DNA from: CAYMFD01 sp964389475
Lineage (GTDB): Bacteria > Bacteroidota > Bacteroidia > Chitinophagales > Saprospiraceae
Assembly (NCBI GenBank): GCA_964389475.1
Contig: CAYMFD010000024.1
Span: 1 to 40,105 of the forward strand
DNA: 40,105 nt
Direction: 5' to 3'
Part shown: in pieces, positions 1 to 9,400 of the stretch
Layout: each line of letters begins with the position of its first letter
Position numbering within the stretch: the stretch's first letter is position 1
Position numbers and translations under genes: made by a program
Notes under the pieces: generated by a model
Told to the model about the DNA's origin: nothing
Database searches by the model: none
The model's input: the letters and a program-made list of their open reading frames with translations, nothing else

Positions 1-691
1 ATCGAAATCTCCGCTGACTGATTCGTGGTCTTCGTGTTAATTAGTGTATGTAAAGAATGGTTCCTCGGCCCTCAGGCGAAACCTGGGACCTCGATTAGAC
101 GAAAGGTTCGAGCAGCGAGATTTCGCTCTTGGAGTCTCGCTAAGCTACCAAGCTTTGCGGACCTCAGCTGCTGATAAAAGGTGATTGAGTGAAACGCAGT
201 GCCATCGAAATCTCCGACGTCTAATTCGTGATATTCGTGCTAATTAGTGTCTGTACCGTCTAATTCGGGATTTCGACTACTTCGTGCTCAATCACCTCAT
301 AATGTAACGTGACTATTATGGATTCAATCGAGCAGCGAGGTTTCGCTCTTGGAGTCTCGCTAAGCAGCAGAGCATTGCATCTCTCAGGAGAGAGGGAGCC
401 AAATCAACGATAACCAAGTACTTGGAGTAGTATGTAATCTCGGTTCTTAGGGACCCATCCCAGACCCTTCCCTCGGAGAAGGAAGGGCTTGTAGGTGCCG
501 CTGTGCGACTGCTTTTTTGATTCTCAGCGGAGATGCGCTTAAGCATCTAGCTTAGCGAGAAAATCTTAATGCGAAACCTCGCTGCTAAACGGCTAGAACA
601 CATACTAACGTACTAACACACTAACGTCTTAACCTGCAAAACTAGAAGCACTTACTTTTGACCTCTTTTATCTTAACGAGATGAGCGACGA
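1..691. repeat. Gene-free, repeat- and palindrome-rich region upstream of cinA
   Basis: No convincing gene lies here. A 52-bp unit beginning ATCGAAATCTCCG occurs at 1-52 and, diverged, at 204-255. A 38-bp unit beginning TCGAGCAGCGAG occurs at 108-145 and 328-365 with a single mismatch, and a third partial copy lies inverted at 550-586 with a different centre. Inverted repeats include GGTGATTGAG at 180-189 with CTCAATCACC at 287-296, the perfect palindrome CCAAGTACTTGG at 414-425, CCCTTCC/GGAAGGG at 465-487 and AGATGC/GCATCT at 531-548. Three 8-bp tandem units, ACTAACGT or ACTAACAC, run from 604 to 627. Such blocks in Bacteroidota are usually dispersed intergenic repeats; function is unknown. 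Confidence 0.7.
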
Positions 692-1942
692 ATGACAATC
701 AGAACGGTAAGTGTAATTACAATCGGAGATGAGCTCCTCATCGGGCAGACTATCGATACCAATGGAGCCTGGATGGGTCAGCTGCTCACTCAGGAGGGAG
801 TGTCCATCATAGAGCGAGCGACTATTACGGACGACAAGGAGCAGATAATTAACACCATCCGCCGACTTCAGGAGACCTCCGATCTAATACTCATTACGGG
901 AGGTCTCGGCCCTACCCGCGACGATGTGACCAAGGTCGCACTAGCTGAGGTCGCAGGTGTTGAAATGGTCTTTGACCAAGAGATGTGGGTTGGTATGCAG
1001 GGCTTCTTCGCGGAGCTCAATCGCAGTACGACGGATGCCCATCAACAGCAGTGCTACATGCCCGCTGGTATCACCAAGCTAGAGAATAGGATGGGTACGG
1101 CGCCAGGTATGCTCTTTGACCTAGAGGACACTTACATCATATCGATGCCTGGTGTGCCCTACGAGATGAAGTACATCATGGAGCATGGTGTATTGCCCAT
1201 CATCAAGGATCATCGTGTAGGTGCCGTCGTACACCGCACCATACACACTATAGGCGAGGGCGAGAGTCGTATTGCGGTGCAGATAGACGATATTATCACG
1301 AGTATGCCGGCTCATGTATCGCTAGCGTTTTTGCCGAGTCTCGGTAGTGTACGGCTGAGGGTGACGGCGATAGGAGACGATGACGCTAGCCTACGACTGG
1401 AGGTGGATCACTATGCTGAGCGAATTATAGATACGCTTGGAGAGATCGTCTTTGGCGAGGGGGATACCAATATCTCTAAGGCCGTGGGAGCACTATGCAA
1501 GGCTAAGGGTATCATGATCGGTACTGCCGAAAGCTGTACGGGTGGTAAGACAGCTAGCAAATTGGTCGAAGTCGCTGGGTCGTCTGCCTACTTTGGTGGT
1601 AGTACCGTTACCTATACCAATGAACTAAAGCGTGACCTCCTAGGCGTAGCAGAGCAGACACTTGCCGAGCATGGTGCTGTGAGCGAGGCTACCGTCAAAG
1701 AGATGGTGACAGGGGCCATACCCCTGCTAGGTGTGGATGTAGCCGTGGCGATCAGTGGTATCGCAGGGCCGTCGGGCGGGTCGGCCGATAAGCCGGTAGG
1801 TACCATCTGGCTAGCCGTCGGCAATAAGGATAGCATCTTTACCAAAAAGCTAAACGGCCGTACAGACCGCAGTAAGAATATAGAATATGCGTCCAACATA
1901 GCGCTAGATATGATCCGTCGCTTCGTGCTTAAACACTACTAG
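692..1942 (+). CDS. cinA: CinA family nicotinamide-nucleotide amidohydrolase
   Basis: The 416-residue product has the usual CinA length and both domains. The N-terminal molybdopterin-binding-like (MocF) domain shows GDELLIGQTIDTN at residues 12-24 and TGGLGPTRDD around 69-78. The C-terminal PncC-type domain carries the deamidase signature AESCTGG with likely nucleophile Ser281, then a Gly-rich ISGIAGPSGG stretch. The family converts nicotinamide mononucleotide to nicotinate mononucleotide in the pyridine nucleotide cycle, and the N-terminal part has ADP-ribose pyrophosphatase activity in some members. The ATG at 692 is the first sensible start. A glycosyltransferase gene follows after 2 bp, so the two are probably cotranscribed. 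No clear promoter box was found in the 80 bp upstream. Confidence 0.95.
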   Translation: MTIRTVSVITIGDELLIGQTIDTNGAWMGQLLTQEGVSIIERATITDDKEQIINTIRRLQETSDLILITGGLGPTRDDVTKVALAEVAGVEMVFDQEMWVGMQGFFAELNRSTTDAHQQQCYMPAGITKLENRMGTAPGMLFDLEDTYIISMPGVPYEMKYIMEHGVLPIIKDHRVGAVVHRTIHTIGEGESRIAVQIDDIITSMPAHVSLAFLPSLGSVRLRVTAIGDDDASLRLEVDHYAERIIDTLGEIVFGEGDTNISKAVGALCKAKGIMIGTAESCTGGKTASKLVEVAGSSAYFGGSTVTYTNELKRDLLGVAEQTLAEHGAVSEATVKEMVTGAIPLLGVDVAVAISGIAGPSGGSADKPVGTIWLAVGNKDSIFTKKLNGRTDRSKNIEYASNIALDMIRRFVLKHY

Positions 1943-1944
1943 CG

Positions 1945-3021
1945 ATGCACATCTTGCATATAAGCAGTGCCATCTCATGGCGTGGCGGTGAGCAGCAGAT
2001 CGCCTACCTCCTGCGGGGTCTAAGGGCACATGGCATTAAAGTTACGATGATGGCGCCTAGCGGTTCGCAGCTGGCGGCCTATGCGGTGGAGCACAACTTC
2101 TCGCTAGTGGTATATCGTAAACTAGCTGGCGTAGATCCTTTCGCCTCTCGCCGTATCGTACAGACTTGCAAGTACACCAAGCCGGACCTCATACACATCC
2201 ATGACAGCCATGCTCATACATACGCCTATCATGCCTACAAGTACATGGGGCTGGCCCTACCTAGCGTGGTGAGTAGGCGGGTAACCTTTGCGGTAAAGAC
2301 GCTTGCCAAATATCGCCACCCGATGGTACGGCGTGTATTTTGTGATTCGCAAGCAGTGGCCGACCAGCTGTTGAGCCAAGGAATAGCCGCTGAGAAACTA
2401 GCCGTGCTGCACAGTGGCGTGGAGGTAGACCGAACGACTAAGAATATAGACATTTACAAACAACTGGATGTAGCGGACAATACGACTGTACTGACCTGCG
2501 TAGCTGCCCTGGCTCCTTTCAAGGGGCATGAGACATTGGTCAAGGGTTTTGCAAAAGCTGTGAGGCTCATAGATCAGCCCCTCCACTTGGCTCTGGTAGG
2601 TGGTGATGCAGGTAGGAGGGCTGATATCGATCGCCTTATCAAAGAGCTGGACATGACCGACAATATTACTATATTAGGTCACCAAGCCGACCCATGGTCT
2701 TGGCTAGCTGCTAGTGATATAGCCATCTTCGCCAGCGAAAAAGAAGGCCTCGGCACCTCTGTTATTGACGCGATGGCGATCGGTACACCTGTCATTAGCA
2801 CTGCGATTGATGGGCTCGCTACCACAGTCATAAATCAGCAAACGGCACTCGCTATACCACCCCGAGATCCAGATGCTTTAGCAACGGCTATCACACACTT
2901 ACTGTCTAGTACACAACTGCAGTCAGCATTGATACAGGGAGCAAAAGCTCATGCACAAACCTTTTCTGTGGAGCATATGGTCTCGAAAACGATAGGCCAA
3001 TACGGCTCTATGTTTTTCTAA
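1945..3021 (+). CDS. Glycosyltransferase family 4 (GT-B fold)
   Basis: The 358-residue protein has the layout of a retaining GT4 enzyme. The N-terminal half contains a Gly-rich acceptor-side motif (ISWRGGEQQIAYLLRGL). The C-terminal half has the nucleotide-sugar site: LTCVAALAPFKGHETLVKG, then ALVGGDAG, then EKEGLGTSVIDAMAIGTPVIST. That last motif is the family E-x7-E region, with Asp at the second acidic position. It is a cytoplasmic or membrane-associated enzyme that transfers a sugar from a nucleotide-sugar donor, probably in cell-surface polysaccharide or glycolipid synthesis. The acceptor cannot be told from sequence. It starts 2 bp after the cinA stop, so it is probably translated from the same mRNA. 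No glycan gene cluster surrounds it. Confidence 0.85.
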   Translation: MHILHISSAISWRGGEQQIAYLLRGLRAHGIKVTMMAPSGSQLAAYAVEHNFSLVVYRKLAGVDPFASRRIVQTCKYTKPDLIHIHDSHAHTYAYHAYKYMGLALPSVVSRRVTFAVKTLAKYRHPMVRRVFCDSQAVADQLLSQGIAAEKLAVLHSGVEVDRTTKNIDIYKQLDVADNTTVLTCVAALAPFKGHETLVKGFAKAVRLIDQPLHLALVGGDAGRRADIDRLIKELDMTDNITILGHQADPWSWLAASDIAIFASEKEGLGTSVIDAMAIGTPVISTAIDGLATTVINQQTALAIPPRDPDALATAITHLLSSTQLQSALIQGAKAHAQTFSVEHMVSKTIGQYGSMFF

Positions 3022-3484
3022 GGGGTGAAAAGTAATTGGCCGCCTACAGTTTGTTTGTCACTGTACAGAGCTAGAGCAAGAGTGGACAAAATGTGCGAAT
3101 TTTTCACTCTAGCCAAAGTGATTCTGGCCTTCGTAATAGGATCGACGCTTACCTAAGCCATTAGCACGCTGTAGACAGGAAAAATAAAAGCAATTTTGAC
3201 ACGACTCTAGATCGGTCTTGACTTGGTCAGAATTGTAGTAAAGACTGTGAGGTATCAAGGACAAATCAGTCCTCAAAAGTAATTGTAAAGTCAAGAAGCT
3301 CCTTACAGCGACATGATTTTTGCCTTCTTTTGATCTGAGCAAAAGAAGGAGGCCAGTCGGGCCTTTCCGACACTGGCTAGCAATCAAAGGGCACATGTGT
3401 TATCTACAGATGGGACTCGTTTTCCACTGTAGTCAACATAGAACCAGCAATACCTAGATCTGCCGGGATTAACATAGACATTGC
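3022..3484. other. Convergent intergenic region with hairpins, no gene
   Basis: This 463-bp gap separates convergent genes. It contains GCTAGAG at 3070-3076 with CTCTAGC at 3107-3113, CCTTCTTTT at 3323-3331 with AAAAGAAGG at 3341-3349, and a GCCAGTCGG/CCGACACTGGC hairpin at about 3352-3377. None has a clean U-tract, so assigning them as terminators is uncertain. The 13-mer AAAAGTAATTGGC at 3028-3040 recurs exactly at 38958-38970 upstream of metH. A 95-codon minus-strand reading frame here has no recognisable protein character. Confidence 0.5.
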
Positions 3485-4780
3485 CTAACCCGCTATAGCT
3501 CGCTTAAAGTTGACGGTTTGAAGGACAACCAAGCCTATCACAAACAAGCCAGCGATCACCAAGACACTATTGCGGATATCACCCGTGACAAACTCTATCC
3601 ACCCAAAAAGGAAAGTACCCATGACGATCGACATCTTAAATACGACATCGTAAAAACTAAAGTAGCTAGTCACATCCTCCTCGTCCTCGCGGAGCATCTT
3701 GCTATAGGTAGATCGACTCAAGGCCTGTAGACCGCCCATAACAAGTCCTACCGTAGCGGCCACAATGTAAAAGGTGGGCTTATCGTCAACGACATAGGCA
3801 ACTAGGCATAGTGCAATCCATATCAGCACCATGACCGACAGCGATAGGCGATTACTCGTCATATTACTTAACCACGCAAATAGGTAGGCACCACCTATCG
3901 CCACCAACTGCAGGAGGAGGACGATGATTATAAGCTCTGCACTCTCGAAACCTAGCTCCGTCTGGGCAAAAATTGTTGCAACATATATAATCGTATTGAC
4001 TCCTGATAGGTAGAAAAACACAGCTATGAGGTAGCGCTTGAGGTCTGGTTGTGTCTTGAGAGCTCGCCATACTTTGAGCAATTCTTCCAAACCCTTTTTA
4101 ACCAAATTACTACCTACATTAATGAGCTTGTCTTTGGGCAGTCGTCTAAATGATAGTTGCGCAAAACCCAACCACCAGACGCCGACCAAGACGAAGCCTA
4201 TCCTTGCAGGTAGCTGCTCGTCTACGATACCAAACCAAGCCGGCTTTTGTACCATGACCAGAATAAGTACGAGCAAGATGACACTACCCACATACCCATA
4301 GGAGTAGCCCTTAGCACTGATACTATCATACTTATCCTCGGTAGCTATGATGGGTAGGTAGCTGTTGTAAAAAACTATACTACCAGCAAAGCCTATGGTC
4401 GAAAGGATAAAGGCGCTAACACCCAGCCACAATTGAGGCTCACCCGTAAAAAAGAATAAGGCCATGCAAGACAACGAGCCGATCAAGGTAAACACCTTTA
4501 AAAAGTACATCCTGCGACCACCGAAATCAGCCATCCCAGATAGGAGGGGTGATAGTATCGCTATGATTAGATAAGCAAAGGCAATCGAAAAACTATAGAC
4601 AGAACTATTGCTATACTGCGTCCCGAAAAGCTCGATCGTCTTAGGTGTGTAAGCCTCAAAGTATATAGGAAAGATCGCCGTCGAGATCACCAATGAGTAT
4701 ACACTATTGGCCCAATCGAAGAGAGCCCAGGCGTTAATGACCTTCTTATCATTTTTAGTAAAAGCGATGGCAGATTGCAT
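3485..4780 (-). CDS. MFS transporter of the UMF1 type
   Basis: The 431-residue inner-membrane protein has about 12 predicted hydrophobic segments. Its N-terminal stretch NAWALFDWANSVYSLVISTA matches the characteristic W-x-L-Y/F-D-W-A-N-S-x-Y opening of UMF1/Atg22-like major facilitator proteins. The substrate of bacterial members is unknown; distant eukaryotic Atg22 proteins export amino acids from vacuoles. The signature motif GLVMGGLQALSRSTYSKM, also typical of the family, lies in the C-terminal half. The ATG at 4780 gives the family's usual N-terminus. The gene stands alone, convergent with the cinA/glycosyltransferase pair and divergent from the peptidase gene. No TAnnTTTG box was seen directly upstream. 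Confidence 0.88.
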   Translation of the reverse strand: MQSAIAFTKNDKKVINAWALFDWANSVYSLVISTAIFPIYFEAYTPKTIELFGTQYSNSSVYSFSIAFAYLIIAILSPLLSGMADFGGRRMYFLKVFTLIGSLSCMALFFFTGEPQLWLGVSAFILSTIGFAGSIVFYNSYLPIIATEDKYDSISAKGYSYGYVGSVILLVLILVMVQKPAWFGIVDEQLPARIGFVLVGVWWLGFAQLSFRRLPKDKLINVGSNLVKKGLEELLKVWRALKTQPDLKRYLIAVFFYLSGVNTIIYVATIFAQTELGFESAELIIIVLLLQLVAIGGAYLFAWLSNMTSNRLSLSVMVLIWIALCLVAYVVDDKPTFYIVAATVGLVMGGLQALSRSTYSKMLREDEEDVTSYFSFYDVVFKMSIVMGTFLFGWIEFVTGDIRNSVLVIAGLFVIGLVVLQTVNFKRAIAG

Positions 4781-4862
4781 ATACCTGTTTCTAATGTGGG
4801 AGTAAGATAATACGAATTAAAAGACCCGCTGGAGGAAGGAGTAAGTCCACACCGCCTACTGG

Positions 4863-5013
4863 GTGTATTTCAAAATGTAGGATTAGGTTACTTTTTCAGT
4901 AATGGAAAAAGTAACTGGCCTGTCGCGCCAGTGCGACAATGCCACACTGCGACCAAGGTAAATGCTCGTAGCTCAAGAAGAATTATTGGGAGATTTTTCA
5001 TTTTGAAATACAC
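4863..5013. repeat. MITE-like nested inverted repeat
   Basis: Perfect 15-bp inverted repeats, GTGTATTTCAAAATG at 4863-4877 and CATTTTGAAATACAC at 4999-5013, bound a 151-bp block. Inside is a second perfect 11-bp inverted repeat, GTTACTTTTTC at 4887-4897 and GAAAAAGTAAC at 4905-4915. A third, TGTCGC/GCGACA, follows at about 4920-4937. The 8-mer CACACCGC occurs just outside the left end (4848-4855) and across the right end (5011-5018), possibly a target-site duplication, although it does not abut the left repeat. There is no coding capacity. A miniature inverted-repeat element is the simplest reading; a large structured RNA is the alternative. Confidence 0.55.
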
Positions 5014-5069
5014 ACCGCACACTCTCCAAATACCATATCTTGAGGCCTAGTCAATCCAAGTGCGAAACT

Positions 5070-6356
5070 ATGAGACACGTATTATACTTACTATTCGTGA
5101 TTACCGCTGTCACCTCTATGCGAGGCCAGGGCGATATAGAGTCCGATCTGTACCTACTGCCTGACGTCATCTTTGAGGCTGCATCAGATATAGCAGATGG
5201 ACTAGAATACGAGCTAAAGATCAGGCAACCGATCGACCACGGTGACCTGTCCAAGGGCTATTTCTACCAGAAAGCCTATGTCCTACATCGCGGATACGAC
5301 CGCCCGACCGTCATGGTGACGGAGGGTTATAACCTACGACGGCATCGTCCTTATGAGATTACAGAACTGCTAGAGGCTAACCAGATACAGGTCGAGCACA
5401 GATACTACGGCGCCTCGATACCAGACAGTCTAGATTATGACTACCTCAACATGACCCAGGCGACGCAAGACTATCACAAGATCAGGACTCTATTCGACGA
5501 GATATACAGCGGTAAGTGGGTAAGTACGGGCATCAGTAAGGGTGGGGCAACGACCATCGTGTACAAGCACCGCTATCCGACCGATATCGATGTAGCCGTT
5601 CCCGTCGTAGCACCGATTAATGACGAGTATGAGGAAGACCGCATCTATAAGTTTTTGGACACTGTAGGTAGTGACGACTGTCGTCAAAAGCTGCTGGCAG
5701 TACAGCGAGAAATTCTCAGCAGGCGGGACGAAGTGATACCTCTGCTGCGATACTTCACCAAGGGGGCTAAGGCCAAGTATGATTACCTCGACTTTGAGCA
5801 AGCATTTGAGTTTGGGGTACTGGAGTATCCTTTTAGCTTCTGGCAGTGGGGGGCGGACTGCGATGACATACCTAGTACCGATGTTGTGACGGATACCCTG
5901 CTAGAGCACTTCCTTCAAGTGAGTGACTTGACGTTTTTTGCAGATCGTGCCATGAAGGCTTACGGCTCTCACTACTACCAGAGTGCAGAGGAGTACGGTT
6001 ACTATGGCTATGAGACGGACGATCTACAGGACCTGCTAAAGACTTTCGAGCCTGGTGAGCGACCTCATGCGGCCTTTACACCTGATAAGATGGCCGTGAC
6101 ATTTGACCCCAGCCTCCTCAAGGAGCTCAATCAATGGCTAGCAAAAGATGCCCACCAGCTGATCTACATCTATGGAGCTCTTGATACGTGGACAGCCAGT
6201 GCCGTGCCATACAATGACAAGGTAGACGCCGAGTGGTTCGTACTGCCCGGCCGATCACACGCTGATGCTCGTATCAAGAACTTCAGCACCAGCGATAAGG
6301 CTCGTCTAGTAAGCACTCTAGAGCGGTGGCTCGATATGGAGATTGAGCAAGAGTAG
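5070..6356 (+). CDS. Secreted S37-type serine peptidase (tripeptidyl aminopeptidase-like)
   Basis: The protein resembles the S37 (PS-10) peptidases, alpha/beta-hydrolase-fold enzymes that release N-terminal tripeptides. Landmarks are VEHRYYGASIPDSLDYDYLNM, the nucleophile elbow GISKGG with Ser156 (counted from the ATG chosen here), GALDTWTASAVPY holding the probable catalytic Asp, and PGRSHADARI holding the probable His. The ATG at 5070 is preferred to a TTG 30 bp upstream because it places a normal signal peptide (MRHVLYLLFVITAVTS) at the N-terminus; the product is then 428 residues. No T9SS tail is seen, so it is probably periplasmic. It probably scavenges peptides. The MITE-like block ends about 55 bp upstream. 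Confidence 0.8.
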   Translation: MRHVLYLLFVITAVTSMRGQGDIESDLYLLPDVIFEAASDIADGLEYELKIRQPIDHGDLSKGYFYQKAYVLHRGYDRPTVMVTEGYNLRRHRPYEITELLEANQIQVEHRYYGASIPDSLDYDYLNMTQATQDYHKIRTLFDEIYSGKWVSTGISKGGATTIVYKHRYPTDIDVAVPVVAPINDEYEEDRIYKFLDTVGSDDCRQKLLAVQREILSRRDEVIPLLRYFTKGAKAKYDYLDFEQAFEFGVLEYPFSFWQWGADCDDIPSTDVVTDTLLEHFLQVSDLTFFADRAMKAYGSHYYQSAEEYGYYGYETDDLQDLLKTFEPGERPHAAFTPDKMAVTFDPSLLKELNQWLAKDAHQLIYIYGALDTWTASAVPYNDKVDAEWFVLPGRSHADARIKNFSTSDKARLVSTLERWLDMEIEQE

Positions 6357-6401
6357 GGGTACCGTAAGCTAAATTGGGACACACTGCCCATCTATTCCAA
6401 C

Positions 6402-9400
6402 TTATCCCGCTTTCTCTACAGCAATCACGATCTCCTCCTCATCTAGAAGAGGCACCGTATGTCCCGTCACATTTGTACCCGTCGTTACACTATCCGCTAG
6501 GACCTCGGTTGCGATGTAGTCGGCAAACTCAGCAACTGCACCCTGCACACTATCTAGGTTTTGGATGGTAACATGGATACGGTCGGTCACTTCGAAGTCA
6601 CTGTCCTTTCGGATGTTTTGGATACGGTTGACCAGTTCTCTAGCCATACCTTCATCGATCAGGTCCTTGTTGAGAGAGATATCAAGTGCCACAGTCAGTC
6701 CGCGGTCCGTCGCTACCTGCCATCCAGGTATATCCTCCGTCACAATCTCTACATCGTCCGCCGTCAATACATAGTCCGTGCCGTTGATAGATATCGGGAA
6801 GTCACCTGCCTCGATCTTGGCAATTTGGTCTTGGTCAAAGGCCTCGATCATATCCTTGCCCGCCTTCATGTCCTTGCCAAGTTTGCGTCCTAGGGTCTTG
6901 AAGTTGGCTTTGGCTTTTTTATTGACGATGCCCGCGGTGTCGGTTATAAACTCGATCTCCTTGACATTGACCTCTGCTAGTATCAGGCTTTGCACGGCCT
7001 CGACCTGCTGCTGGAAGCCGCTGTCTAGGACAGGCAAGAGAATGCGCTGTAGTGGCTGACGTACCCGGAGGTTCTGCGCCTTACGTAGGGACAATACTAG
7101 CGAACTGATGCGCTGTGCATAGTCCATCCGCTCCTCTAGGGCCTTATCGATGACCGCCTCGTCTGCTGCTGGAAAGTCTGCTAAGTGTATCGATAGTGCC
7201 GTGTCTTTGGCTGTTGCTGCATTGAGGTTTTGATAGAGCCAGTCACTGAAGAACGGCGCTACCGGTGCCATCAACTTACTGATGGTGGCCATACAGGTAT
7301 AGAGGGTCTGGTAGGCACTGATCTTATCTTGGCTATAGTCGCCCTTCCAAAATCTACGTCTGCACAATCGTACGTACCAGTTACTCAGGTGTTCGTCTAC
7401 GAATGACTGTATGCGACGTGTAGCACTAGTTGGCTCGTAGTCGGCATAGTCCGCCTCGACATCTTTTATGAGGGTATTGAGTAGGCTGAGTACCCAGCGG
7501 TCGATCTCTGCTCGTTCGCTTAACGCTACATCTGCTTCGCTGTAGCTAAAGCCATCAATATTGGCATATAGCGAGAAGAACGAGTAGGTATTATAAAGTG
7601 TGCCAAAGAACTTACGCTGTGTCTCACCGATACCCTCCTTGTCGAACTTCAGATTATCCCATGGCTGAGCATTGCTGATCATATACCAGCGGGTTGCGTC
7701 AGCACCGTACTTGGCGATCGTCTCGAAGGGTTCGACGGCATTACCGAGTCGCTTACTCATCTTCTGGCCTTTCTTGTCTTGGACTAGACCGTTAGAGACG
7801 ACATTTTTGTAAGCCACACTATCGAAGACCATGGTCGATATAGCATGTAGCGTAAAGAACCACCCCCTCGTCTGGTCTACTCCCTCGGCGATAAAGTCAG
7901 CTGGGAAGTTGGCCTCGAACGTTTCCTTGTTTTCAAATGGATAGTGCCACTGTGCATACGGCATACTACCTGAGTCAAACCATACGTCGATGAGGTCTTT
8001 CTCGCGGTGTAGCTTGGTCCCCTTGTCTGAGACTAGGATGACGTCATCCATGTACGGGCGGTGTAATTCTGGCGGCATTTCCTGTGATAGGCCTAGGACT
8101 TCATTGGCCTTGTCCATCGCTACTCTAAGTTCTTCCATGCTGCCGATGCAGACCTCTTCTGTACCGTCTTCGCTACGCCAGATTGGTAGCGGTATGCCCC
8201 AGTAGCGGCTACGACTGAGGTTCCAGTCTTGTAGGTTCTCTAGCCAGTTGCCGAATCGCTTTTCGCCGGTATGGCTAGGCTTCCAGTTGATCGTCTTATT
8301 GAGTTCGATCATACGGTCTTTGACAGCGGTGGTCTTGACGAACCAGCTATCGAGCGGGTAGTAAAGTACGGGCTTGTCTGTCCGCCAGCAGTGTGGGTAG
8401 CTGTGGACGTATTTCTCGACCTTAAAGGCTTTATTTTCTTCCTTAAGCTTGATGGCAATATCGACATCGACAGAGCGGTCAGGCTTATCAGCTTCGTTGA
8501 AGTATTCGTTCTTGACGTACTTACCACCCACCTCAGGCAGCTCATCTAGGAACTTACCCTGCAGATTGACCAGTGGCACCGGATTGTCATTGCTGTCGAG
8601 GACGAGCATCGGTGGTATGGGTGGAGTCGCTAGTTTGGCTACTTTGGCATCATCAGCACCGAAAGTCGGCGCCGTATGGACGATTCCCGTACCATCTGCT
8701 GTTGTGACAAAGTCGCCCGCTATGACTCGGTAAGCATCTTCTGCATTTTGATACGGTTGTGCATAGGGTAGTAGCTGGTGGTAGCGTATGTCTACTAGGT
8801 CTTTTCCCTTGACCGTCTTCACTACTTGGTAAGGTATTTTTTTGGCCCCAGCCTCGTAGCTAGCAAAGTCCTCATCGCTCTCTGCTGCACGGTACTTGCC
8901 GCCAAACTGCTTGCCTACGAGGGCCTCAGCGAGGACCACATTGATCGGCTCGTGGGTATATTGGTTGTACGACTTGACGAGGGCATAGTCGATGTTAACT
9001 CCTACGGTGAGTGCCGTATTGGACGGTAATGTCCATGGTGTCGTCGTCCATGCTAGTATGTGGATCGCACCCAGGCCTTGCAGTGACGCAGGTAGGGAGT
9101 CGGCCACGGTCTCAAACTGAGCCGTCACCGTGGTATCACTTACGTCTTGGTAGGTACCTGGCTGGTTAAGCTCGTGGCTACTTAGGCCAGTTCCTGCTGC
9201 AGGGCTGTATGGTTGTATGGTGTAACCCTTGTATAGGAGACCTTTGTCATAGAGCTGCTTGAGCAACCACCACACAGACTCGATATAGTTGTCCTCAAAG
9301 GTCACGTATGGATGGTCTAGATCTACCCAGTAACCCATCTTTTTTGTGATATCATCCCAGCGATCTTTGTACCGCATGACCGTCTCTCGGCACTTGTTGT

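Noticed and set aside
316..546. Minus-strand 76-codon frame
   Set aside because: It runs through the repeat array, including the 38-bp unit and palindromes, and has no protein-like pattern.
3109..3396. Minus-strand 95-codon frame in the gap after the glycosyltransferase
   Set aside because: Low-complexity Leu and Cys content, hairpins inside, no recognisable domain and no promoter box.
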